Shown here: positions 33,357-40,949 of the stretch, one piece after another
Layout of the letters: each line of letters begins with the position of its first letter
Position numbering within the stretch: position 1 is the first letter of the stretch
Made by a program: the position numbers and the translations under genes
The notes under the pieces: generated by a model
Told to the model about the DNA's origin: nothing
Databases searched by the model: none
What the model saw: the letters and a program-made list of their open reading frames with translations, nothing else
Origin: an uncultured Pseudomonadales bacterium
GTDB lineage: Bacteria; Pseudomonadota; Gammaproteobacteria; Pseudomonadales; Azotimanducaceae
Assembly (NCBI GenBank): GCA_958296405.1
Contig: OY282519.1
Coordinates: 1,100,132-1,164,131, forward strand
Direction: 5' to 3'
Length of the DNA: 64,000 bases

Positions 33357-34817
33357 ATGCCGAGTGGCCGCGGCAGGGTGTTGGCCGCGTCGCAGAGCAG
33401 CGCATTGCGCGAAGTCTTCCGCCAATTGGCGGAAATCGAAGGGCCCAACGGCGCCAAGTTCACGCAGCGCGTGCTGATAGCCTTGGCCGCGCGCATTGTT
33501 GGCCGCGCCTACGAAACCTTGCTGCTGGAACTCTGCCACCTCGTGCGCGCTGCCGAGCTCGCTGGAAGGCGTGCCCCCGGCGACATGGGCTTCGAGTGGC
33601 TGTTCTGGGGCATCGAACTGGCCCGCGCAAGCGCCTTCCGCGCCGCCTTCGCCGCCACGCCCGCGCAAACGACCTCCGAGGGTGCCACGCTGCGCTACCC
33701 AGAAGGCGATTTCGAGGTGCGCTTCGGGCGCATGCCGATGCTCGCCGCCTTGATGGAGTTCCTCGTCTCTTTCTTGGGCTATCGGGCCGTCGCCGACGCT
33801 GCTGAGGAACTGGCCGCCGAAGATGCGACGCGCCAAGCCGTCTCCGCGGTTGCCAAACGTCTCGCCCGCCAACTCTATGCGGCGCTGCGCGACCACCTGC
33901 CCACGGCTCAAGCGCAACGCAAGCTCCACGCCGTCACCACGTTTCTGCAGCAAGAGGCGGGCGAGGGTTTCTCCGCGCACGACATCAACGACGAAGCGGT
34001 ACTGAACTTCTGGCTCGCCAACATTGCCAGCGACGCAGCGGGGGACTTTCGGGGTTTCCGAACCACCATGCTGGCCTTTCTGCGCTTGCGCCGCCTGCTG
34101 CTTGAAGGCGACAGCCTGCAAGCGCTCGCGCATCCCCTAGCCGTGGGCGGGGACGCGCAAGCCGGCGAAGTGGAGTTCTCGGCAGAGGCCGTGCTGCCGC
34201 CGGTGGTGGAAGAAGACCCGTTGGAACAACTGCAAGAGCCGCCGGCCGCATCCATCAAGGCGTACAACAAACGCGAACTCGCGGCACTGCAGCTGCCCGT
34301 GGCCGAAACGACGGGCATTGCCGCCTTGCGCCTTTCCTACCTGCGGGCGGAGACCTTCGGCGCATGGCAGAACCGCTTGACGCAAGCGTTGCGCCGCGAA
34401 TCCGGCGACGTCGCGGCGCTGATCGCGGCTGGCCCGCAGGCCACCTTTACGGACTGCGTCGCCGCCTTGACCCGTCTTGCCGAGCACACCCGGTGCGTGA
34501 TGGACGCGACGCTCTATGTGCTTCGGCGCCAGCGGGGAGACAACGGCAGCCCAACCGTCAACTTGGATGCGTTCGCCTCGCAACGGCAGGCGTTCAACGC
34601 CATCAACCGCGCCGGCTTCGACAACGCCGCGCTGGAAGACCCAGAGCGTCGCGTTGCCTTTGAGGCGCTCGCCAACGCGCTCGCGCCGATCTCCAAAGCC
34701 TTGGCGACGTTGATCGAAACGTTCAAGGACAAGGCGTGGCGCGCGAGCGAGGCCGACGATCGCTTGCTGTTCGCAGCGGCGTTCAAGCACCTGTACGGGG
34801 TGGGGGAAGACCAATGA
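33357..34817 (+). CDS. Unknown protein X of X-Y-Z operon, 486 aa
   Basis: No family recognised. The product is largely alpha-helical with Ala/Leu/Arg-rich heptads and no signal peptide or membrane segment, so cytoplasmic. Segments that may help a search are MGFEWLFWGIELARAS, EVRFGRMPMLAALMEF and NFWLANIASDAAGDFRGFR. ATG 33357 has GGGGAGGA seven bases upstream; the frame continues to ATG 33246, which overlaps the previous stop. It overlaps gene Y as ATGA, so X, Y and Z are co-translated. Confidence 0.6.
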   Translation: MPSGRGRVLAASQSSALREVFRQLAEIEGPNGAKFTQRVLIALAARIVGRAYETLLLELCHLVRAAELAGRRAPGDMGFEWLFWGIELARASAFRAAFAATPAQTTSEGATLRYPEGDFEVRFGRMPMLAALMEFLVSFLGYRAVADAAEELAAEDATRQAVSAVAKRLARQLYAALRDHLPTAQAQRKLHAVTTFLQQEAGEGFSAHDINDEAVLNFWLANIASDAAGDFRGFRTTMLAFLRLRRLLLEGDSLQALAHPLAVGGDAQAGEVEFSAEAVLPPVVEEDPLEQLQEPPAASIKAYNKRELAALQLPVAETTGIAALRLSYLRAETFGAWQNRLTQALRRESGDVAALIAAGPQATFTDCVAALTRLAEHTRCVMDATLYVLRRQRGDNGSPTVNLDAFASQRQAFNAINRAGFDNAALEDPERRVAFEALANALAPISKALATLIETFKDKAWRASEADDRLLFAAAFKHLYGVGEDQ

Positions 34818-35365
34818 GCACGCCTTGGCGCAACTTGAGCGACGAGCGGCGCGAGCGTCTGCGGGCTGCGTTCGTGGCTTGGCACGGCGCAGACCTGCTG
34901 CTGGAAGCCGAGGACGATGCAGAGCCGCCATCGCGGCCATTGTTTGCGGAACTGTTTGCCGCGGCGACGGCACCCGGGCGGCCATTGCCGGCGGCCATCG
35001 GCCGAGCCCTGCTGGCCGATCCAGCGTTGCTCCAAGACTTCAACTTGCTGCTCACGCGCACCGCCCGCGTCCATGTGCCGCGCGCGGCTGCCGCGGCATC
35101 GGGCGCGCTGCAGCGCCGCGAAGCGGGTGGCTATTCGCTTCGCGTGGTGCCTTCCCGCGCCGGCGATGGGCAGGTGTACTTGTTGATCGAAGTGCCGGAA
35201 GGCCAAACGCCGCCGCGGCAGCTCGTCATCAGCACCCCGGATGGCGCCATCTGCAAGGAGGAACTGCCGCCGCCCGCCGGGCGCACCATCCGCTTGCTGA
35301 AGGACGCCGACGATGCCCTGCCGCGAGCCTTCGCTCGGCCAGACAGCGAGTTGTTTCTGTCGTGA
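34814..35365 (+). CDS. Unknown protein Y of X-Y-Z operon, 183 aa
   Basis: Cytoplasmic by composition. The first half is helical; the second half (YSLRVVPSRAGDGQVYLLIEV, then RQLVISTPDGAICKEEL) looks like a small beta domain. No family recognised. ATG 34814 overlaps the X stop (ATGA) and its own stop overlaps the GTG start of Z (GTGA), a tight three-gene unit that suggests a complex of fixed stoichiometry. Confidence 0.6.
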   Translation: MSTPWRNLSDERRERLRAAFVAWHGADLLLEAEDDAEPPSRPLFAELFAAATAPGRPLPAAIGRALLADPALLQDFNLLLTRTARVHVPRAAAAASGALQRREAGGYSLRVVPSRAGDGQVYLLIEVPEGQTPPRQLVISTPDGAICKEELPPPAGRTIRLLKDADDALPRAFARPDSELFLS

Positions 35366-36654
35366 GGGCGCGGGTGCTGATCGCCACGACCGAAGGGCCG
35401 GTGACCATCCAGCGGATTACCGCCGAGGATGCGGACGTGCCCTCCGTGGCCTGCTTGGACGGCACCACCACGGTGCTCGGCATCTCCAACGGCTACGCCC
35501 GCTTCGTGAACAAGGGCACCGGCTTGATTGCCGACCTCACCGGCCACGCCGCCTACCGGCTGGACTTGGACGGCCGCGTGGACGGCGGCCAGAGCTGGCA
35601 GCTGCCGGTGTTGCTTGCGCATCTCCTATCCGCCGAAGGCGCGCTGGCTGGGCCGGACGAGCCTGCCACGTTAACGATACTGGCAACGGGCGAGGTGGAT
35701 CGAGACCAGCGCGTGCGAGCGGTGAGCGGCATGGCTGAGAAGATCGCGCAGGCGGGGCCGCTGCTGGCCGAACAGGCGGCGGGCGAAGGTCGGCTGCTGG
35801 TGATCGTGCCGCAAGCCAATGCGCCAGTGGCCGCGCTGCCGGACGGTGTGCGCCTGATGGCGTGGGAACGGTTCGAGGGGCTGGCGGCGCTTGCCGAACA
35901 TGGTGGAGAGCACTTGGCCACGGCGGTGCCAAGCAAGGCCGTGGCTAGGCAACGCAGCAAGCGGCCAGCGGCGGGCCGCGTTTGGCTGGTTGTCGCGGCG
36001 CTGGCAGCCATCGCCGCGGCCGGCTACGCCGCTTGGCGAGCCGCTGCCGACGATTGGGAAGCCCTGCGCAAACAAGGCGATTACGCGGCGTTGGACGCGG
36101 CGCTCAAGCAGGCTTGGCCGCCCGCGTCTGCGCTGTATGCCGCGCTGTTGAAGGCGCAAGCCCCCGCTGCGCGAGCGCTGTCTGTGGACGTGACCGAGCT
36201 GCGCACCGCGGACGCCGGCTCTTGCGCCGGGCGGCGGTTTCGAGACGTCGGCTTGGTGGAAACCCGCCTCGCTGAACACCGCCCCGGCTTCTACCGCTCG
36301 GAAGACCGCCAAGGTCTCTGCGCGATCCGCTACCGCGTAACCAACCGTGGCGACTCGGTGGTTTATGCGTATCTGGCAGTGGTGCCGGCGCTGGCAGAGG
36401 CCAACGGAGCGACGCGACTGCCGGCGACCACCCAAGCCGCCGCCCTGCTGCCGGAAGGAACGCTGGACGTGCAGGTTGCCCTGCCGCTGCGGGCGGTGGG
36501 CGCGAGCCTAGTAGCCATTGCCGCGCCGAACCCTTCGCCGCAGTTGCGTCGGGCCGTTGGATCGATCAGCGCAACCGAGCCATCGGAACTCGCCATCGCG
36601 CGCCTGCCGGGCCTCGGCGTGACGCTAGCGACCGCTACCCATGCGGTGCTGTGA
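35362..36654 (+). CDS. Membrane protein Z with Lon-like (S16) N-terminal domain
   Basis: 430-aa protein. Residues ~70-165 follow the Lon proteolytic-domain pattern: GGQSWQLPVLLA (candidate nucleophile Ser78, cf. Lon G-P-S-A-G), ILATGEVDRDQRVRAVSG, AEKIAQA (candidate Lys127, cf. Lon K-E-K) and LVIVPQANAP (cf. V-L-P-x-x-N). The Ser-Lys spacing of 49 is close to E. coli Lon's 43. A transmembrane helix spans ~206-224; the remaining ~200 residues, probably periplasmic, carry an immunoglobulin-like stretch (LCAIRYRVTNRGDSVVYAYL). No ATPase domain is fused. GTG 35362 is coupled to Y. Convergent with target C. Confidence 0.6.
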   Translation: MRARVLIATTEGPVTIQRITAEDADVPSVACLDGTTTVLGISNGYARFVNKGTGLIADLTGHAAYRLDLDGRVDGGQSWQLPVLLAHLLSAEGALAGPDEPATLTILATGEVDRDQRVRAVSGMAEKIAQAGPLLAEQAAGEGRLLVIVPQANAPVAALPDGVRLMAWERFEGLAALAEHGGEHLATAVPSKAVARQRSKRPAAGRVWLVVAALAAIAAAGYAAWRAAADDWEALRKQGDYAALDAALKQAWPPASALYAALLKAQAPAARALSVDVTELRTADAGSCAGRRFRDVGLVETRLAEHRPGFYRSEDRQGLCAIRYRVTNRGDSVVYAYLAVVPALAEANGATRLPATTQAAALLPEGTLDVQVALPLRAVGASLVAIAAPNPSPQLRRAVGSISATEPSELAIARLPGLGVTLATATHAVL

Positions 36655-36701
36655 CGGAAGCGTGCTTGCGGAGGATGAGGCGCACACGGGGCGTCTCTGC
36701 G

Positions 36702-36732
36702 GGCGAAAAATGGCCGAGGACTTCGCCCTTGG
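36702..36732 (-). terminator. Post-VR hairpin 2 with T-run, copy C
   Basis: Minus strand stem CCAAGGGC-GAA-GTCCTCGG (36732-36714) with one mismatch and one G:U, followed by CCATTTTT. A decayed but still foldable version of copies A and B. Confidence 0.55.
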
Positions 36733-36738
36733 AACCCG

Positions 36739-36756
36739 TCGGGGGCATGCCCCCGA
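36739..36756 (-). other. Post-VR hairpin 1, copy C
   Basis: 7-bp stem TCGGGGG / CCCCCGA with loop CATG. One G and one C have been lost relative to copies A and B, keeping the stem perfectly paired, which argues for selection on the hairpin. Confidence 0.72.
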
Positions 36757-36781
36757 ACCCCCGAGGTAGGGAGGTTAAGAC

Positions 36782-38929
36782 TCATGGGGTGAGCGTCCGA
36801 GCCACGCGGAACCCGATGCTGCCGTTGCGCTCGTCGGTGGGGTCCCAGAACCGGTTCGCGGCGCGGAGGAGCGCTGGTTCGTCGTTCCAGGAGCCGCCGC
36901 GCAAAACGCGCTTCGCGCAATCCCCACTCAGCCACGCGCTCCCGTCGCTCGGCGCTCCGCGGTAGCTGCCGTTCCAGCAGTCCTCCGTCCACTCCCACAC
37001 GTTCCCATGCATGTCGTGCAGACCAAAGGCGTTGGGCCGGTAGGTGCCGACCCGCGTCGGATACGCCGCGCCGTCGCTGCACCCGGCCTTGTTGGTCCAC
37101 GCGTTGCCGTTGGGCAGAGGCGTCTCGTCCGCGACGTTGCCATACGCGCAAAGTTGAGTCTCGTCGTTGCCAAAATGGTACTTCGTCTCACTCCCAGCCC
37201 GCGCCGCGTACTCCCACTCCGATTCGCTCGGCAGACGATATGGCACCCCTGCAATCTCCGACAACCACGCCGCATACTTCTTCGCGTCGTTCCAACTCAC
37301 GCAGACCACCGGCTGGCCGCCCTTGATTTCGTACTCCAAATCCCGCCAACTCCGCCCGGCCGTGTATTCCCACTTGCTCCTAGTTGGATTCTCCAAGGTC
37401 AGGCACCCCTTTTCAGGGTCCCGCTCCGCGGCCGTGCGGTAGCCCGTCTCGTCCGCGAACCGGCCGAACTCCGCAACCGTCACTTCGTACACCCCGAGGG
37501 CGAACGGCGCACGGAACGTCACCGCATGCACAGGCCCCTCGTTGTCATCGCGCCCCTGCTCCCAGGACGGCGAGCCCATCCGGTACGATCCCGCCGGAAC
37601 CACCAACATCTCCGGACAATCCCGGCAGTCGCGGAACTTCCCGCCCACCTTGCGCAGCACGATGCGCCGCATCGTCGGCGCCGTGCGGTGCGCCACCGTC
37701 TCCGTCGCTGCCACAAAACCTTCCGCGCTCGCTTCCACCCGGTAGGAACCCGGCGGCAGCAGCATCCCCGCTCGATACACCTCCGCGTGACCCAGCAGCC
37801 GAACCCGCGCCTGCGCCGGCTCCGCCAGGATCGTGAACGGCTGCCCGGGCCGCGACAGCGCCAGCCGATGCACCGTCGGCGCCCTGCCGTGCTTCACCGT
37901 CTCCGTCTTCGTCACATAGCCCGGCGCGCTCGCCTCCACCTGATACGACCCCGCCGCCAGTTCCATCTCCGCCCGGTACGGCGGGCCGATGTTCAGAATC
38001 CGCACCCGCGCGTCCGCCGGCTCCACTGCCACCGTGAACGCCGCCGGCGGTGTCCCCAGCGTTGGGCGCGCGCCCCACCCGCCCGGAGACGAGACGCTCA
38101 GCACCGCGCTCTCGTCCCCGTGTAGCCCCGCGTTTTGCTCGCGCCCGTAGGTGCGCCGCGCCGCGCGCGTCATGTGCCGGTTCAGATAGAGGCTCGCCTC
38201 CCGCGCGCTCACTTGGCCGTTGCCGTCCGCGTCTGCCTTGCCGTAGAGCGCGTCCAGCAGGTGCTGCGTGAACAAGCCGTGGCGGGCCTGCGTGTCCCAG
38301 CTTGCCAGCTGCTTGCCGCTCGCCGCGGTCAGCACCGTCAAGCCGGCGACGCCGGACACGTCCGCCTCCACATACACCGGCGACGCGCCGGCGATCAGCC
38401 GGCGGCCATCGCCGCTGCTTCCCGAAAAGCATGCGTCCAGAAACACCGTGGCCGATTTGTGCGGCACCTTGCCGAGGTTCTCGTACAGCACGTCTATCGG
38501 GTAGCCGTTGATCTCGGCCGTGTCCGGGTTCGCGTCCACGGGCAGCAGATAGCCGCGCCCGTCGTTGAGCCCCGGCACGCCGTGGCCGGAGTAGAACACC
38601 ACGATATCTGAACTGCCGTCCGCCTCCGTCCAGCGCCATAGCTGCCCGCGCACGTTGCCCTGCGAACCGAACGCGCTCTCCATTCGCGCCTTGGTGGCGT
38701 CCCGCAGATCCACCACGTTGTCCGGCGAAAAACCCAGCCCCCGCACGACGAACTGGAAGAAGGCATCCGCGTCGTTATGGGCGTAGTCCACATCGGGCAC
38801 GCGTTCGTCTTGGTATGCCTTGTTGCCGATGACCACAGCCACGCCGTATTCGTTGGTAGCTTCGGCGGCCTGGGCGCTTGGCAGCGTCAGCGCCAGCGCG
38901 AGAGGTCCCAAGCGCTTCCACCATCGCAT
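36782..38929 (-). CDS. Exported caspase-like/PEGA/FGE fusion, DGR target C
   Basis: 715-aa protein with the same plan as target A. Signal peptide ~1-22 (MRWWKRLGPLALALTLPSAQA); caspase-like domain with His116 (YSGHG) and Cys167 (LDACFSG); EF-hand loop DADGNGQVSARE; two PEGA-like repeats; FGE domain (VVPAGSYRMGSP, SESEWEYAARAG, HGNVWEWT). GGAGAA lies upstream of ATG 38929. The PEGA region is nearly identical to target A in sequence, whereas the FGE middle differs, so the three genes are a mosaic paralogue family. It is divergent from the AAA ATPase gene across 138 bases. Confidence 0.88.
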   Translation of the reverse strand: MRWWKRLGPLALALTLPSAQAAEATNEYGVAVVIGNKAYQDERVPDVDYAHNDADAFFQFVVRGLGFSPDNVVDLRDATKARMESAFGSQGNVRGQLWRWTEADGSSDIVVFYSGHGVPGLNDGRGYLLPVDANPDTAEINGYPIDVLYENLGKVPHKSATVFLDACFSGSSGDGRRLIAGASPVYVEADVSGVAGLTVLTAASGKQLASWDTQARHGLFTQHLLDALYGKADADGNGQVSAREASLYLNRHMTRAARRTYGREQNAGLHGDESAVLSVSSPGGWGARPTLGTPPAAFTVAVEPADARVRILNIGPPYRAEMELAAGSYQVEASAPGYVTKTETVKHGRAPTVHRLALSRPGQPFTILAEPAQARVRLLGHAEVYRAGMLLPPGSYRVEASAEGFVAATETVAHRTAPTMRRIVLRKVGGKFRDCRDCPEMLVVPAGSYRMGSPSWEQGRDDNEGPVHAVTFRAPFALGVYEVTVAEFGRFADETGYRTAAERDPEKGCLTLENPTRSKWEYTAGRSWRDLEYEIKGGQPVVCVSWNDAKKYAAWLSEIAGVPYRLPSESEWEYAARAGSETKYHFGNDETQLCAYGNVADETPLPNGNAWTNKAGCSDGAAYPTRVGTYRPNAFGLHDMHGNVWEWTEDCWNGSYRGAPSDGSAWLSGDCAKRVLRGGSWNDEPALLRAANRFWDPTDERNGSIGFRVARTLTP
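36815..36892 (-). other. Variable region C (DGR-type VR)
   Basis: Third copy: N-D-E-P-A-L-L-R-A-A-N-R-F-W-D-P-T-D-E-R-N-G-S-I after TGG. It retains the most adenines, including AAC at the first, eleventh and twenty-first codons, so it may lie closest to the missing template. Confidence 0.82.
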
Positions 38930-39067
38930 CGCGTTCTCCGTTGGCCGCGGCTGTCTGTGCATCATCTGGAGAAATGGAAGGGCTTGGGGCGGTTCCGTGC
39001 CGCGGCCAACGGCCAAGGATCAATGCTATGTTGCCATGATCTGTGACCCGACTGCCGAGGACATCGT

Positions 39068-40234
39068 GTGACCACCCCCTTGCGGCGCTTGGTCTTGAAG
39101 CGCTTCCGAAGCCTGCGCAGCGCCACGGTCGAGTTCGACAATCCCACGTTTCTGGTTGGCCAGAACGGCGCCGGCAAAACCAATGTCGTCGATGCGCTGA
39201 CGCTGCTGGCAGAGGCGATGGCCTCGCCGCTCTCGGCGGTGTTCGACAAGCGTGGCGGCGTGGCCGCGGTTGGCCATCGCAGCACCTCCCGAGGGCGTGT
39301 GGCGGACATGGGACTGAGAGTGGACCTCGTAGGCTTGCCCGCCGCACGCAAGGCGACGTACGCGTTCGAGCTGCGATGCACCAAGGGCTACGACTTCCAT
39401 GTGCAGCGCGAGCAATGCCGCTGCACCGCCCCCGACGGCGCTACGAGTTGGTTTGATCGCCGCGGTGACGTTTTCAGCAGCAGCATCGCGAGCCGGCCGG
39501 CGTTGGCGGCGAACGCCCTCGCCCTGCCGCTTGTGGCCGGCGACGAGCGATTCGCACCCGTGGCGCAGTTCCTCTCCAACATCCAACCCTACCGCATCGA
39601 TCCAAGTGCGCTCCGCGAATTGCAGGATCCCGACGCCGGCCTGCGCCTGCGCAGCAACGGCAGCAACGCCTCCAGCGTGCTTCGTCAGCTAGACCGCGAC
39701 ACGCGCCGGCATGTGCAGGAGTTCCTGCAAGCCGTTGTGCCTGGGGAAATCGAGGTAACGCCCTTGCGCGTACAGAACAAACTCTCACTCAAGTTCGTGC
39801 AGCAGGGGGAGCAATCCGGAACGCTGACGCTAGAGCCTCACAGCATGTCCGACGGCACGCTGCGAACGCTGGGCCTGCTGGCGGCTGTCTTTCAGCCCAA
39901 GCTGCCTTCCGTGCTGATCGTCGAAGAGCCGGAGGCCACGATCCATCCAGGAGCGCTGGGCGCGATTCTGGATGTTCTGCGGCTGGCGGCTGGTTCGACG
40001 CAGACGATCATCACCACGCACAGCCCAGACATCCTTGAAGCGCCGTGGATCGAAGACCGCCACCTGCGCATCGTCAGCTGGGAGGGGGGCGCCACCCGGG
40101 TCGCGCCGGTTTCCGAAGCGACGCGAACCGCCCTGCGGGACCACTTGATGGACGCCGGCGAACTGCTTCGGGCCAACGCGCTGCTAGGAATGGATGGCCC
40201 GCAGCCTAGGCAAGCAGGCCTGTTCCCCAATTGA
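39068..40234 (+). CDS. AAA/ABC-type ATPase (AAA_21), pair 1
   Basis: 388-aa SMC/RecF-like ATPase. Walker A VGQNGAGKTN (~30-39), signature-like SMSDGTLRTLG, Walker B LIVEEPEATIHPG with catalytic Glu, and the switch His in TTHSPDIL. No nuclease domain is fused; that role may be filled by the DUF4276 protein that follows 13 bases later. Such ATPase + DUF4276/TOPRIM-like pairs resemble OLD/PARIS-type phage defences. It starts with GTG 39068; no ATG is available before RLVLKRFRSL. Confidence 0.85.
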   Translation: MTTPLRRLVLKRFRSLRSATVEFDNPTFLVGQNGAGKTNVVDALTLLAEAMASPLSAVFDKRGGVAAVGHRSTSRGRVADMGLRVDLVGLPAARKATYAFELRCTKGYDFHVQREQCRCTAPDGATSWFDRRGDVFSSSIASRPALAANALALPLVAGDERFAPVAQFLSNIQPYRIDPSALRELQDPDAGLRLRSNGSNASSVLRQLDRDTRRHVQEFLQAVVPGEIEVTPLRVQNKLSLKFVQQGEQSGTLTLEPHSMSDGTLRTLGLLAAVFQPKLPSVLIVEEPEATIHPGALGAILDVLRLAAGSTQTIITTHSPDILEAPWIEDRHLRIVSWEGGATRVAPVSEATRTALRDHLMDAGELLRANALLGMDGPQPRQAGLFPN

Positions 40235-40247
40235 CAAGCCGCCGCCG

Positions 40248-40868
40248 ATGACGATCGTTCCCATCGTTGAAGGGCACGGCGACGTGCAGGCAGTTCCAGT
40301 GCTGCTGCGGCGCTTGATCGGGGCAGCGCAAGCATGGGAACAGCTAAGCATCGATACGCCGATTCGGCGCAAGCGCAGCCAATTGGTGGATCAACGCCAG
40401 TTGATAAAGTCCGTGCGGTTGGCGCGTCTTCGCAAGGACTGCCGTGGCATTCTGGTGATCTTCGACAGCGACGACGACTGCCCTGTCGAGATTGCGGCGC
40501 AAGTGCGGGAGTGGGCGCTTGCCGAGGCCGGACACCTAGCCTGCGAAGTGGTCCTAGCCAACCGCGAATACGAGGCTTGGTTCTTGGCGGCCGTTGAGTC
40601 TCTGCGTGGCCACCACGGTGTGAAAGACGATGCAGTGTCGCATCCGCATCCTGAATCACGCCGCGGCGCAAAAGGCGTTCTGGAAGCCAAGATGCACATC
40701 GGCTACAGCGAAACGAGGCATCAACCCGCCTTCAGCAACGTGTTCTCCATGTCTGCCGCGTATGCCGGCTGCCGCTCCTTTCGCAAGTTAGTTGCCTCTT
40801 TCGGGCGCTTCATGGATGCAGTGGGCGCAACGCCGCCGGCGTGGCCGCCCCAGACTTGGGGGCAGTAG
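40248..40868 (+). CDS. DUF4276 protein, pair 1
   Basis: 206-aa protein with TOPRIM-like marks: VPIVEGHGDVQAVPVLL at the N-terminus (EGxxD) and ILVIFDSDDDCP (DxD) near residue 70, then NREYEAWFLAAVESLR, typical of DUF4276. It probably acts as the nuclease or effector subunit gated by the upstream ATPase. ATG 40248 is used; the frame continues to 40194 inside the ATPase gene. Confidence 0.8.
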   Translation: MTIVPIVEGHGDVQAVPVLLRRLIGAAQAWEQLSIDTPIRRKRSQLVDQRQLIKSVRLARLRKDCRGILVIFDSDDDCPVEIAAQVREWALAEAGHLACEVVLANREYEAWFLAAVESLRGHHGVKDDAVSHPHPESRRGAKGVLEAKMHIGYSETRHQPAFSNVFSMSAAYAGCRSFRKLVASFGRFMDAVGATPPAWPPQTWGQ

Positions 40869-40949
40869 GCCAATTGAGCGAACGTAGGGGCGGGCACCGC
40901 GAAAGGCATGGCGCAGGATGTGCCGCGCCATGCCGTGACGAGAAAGCGC

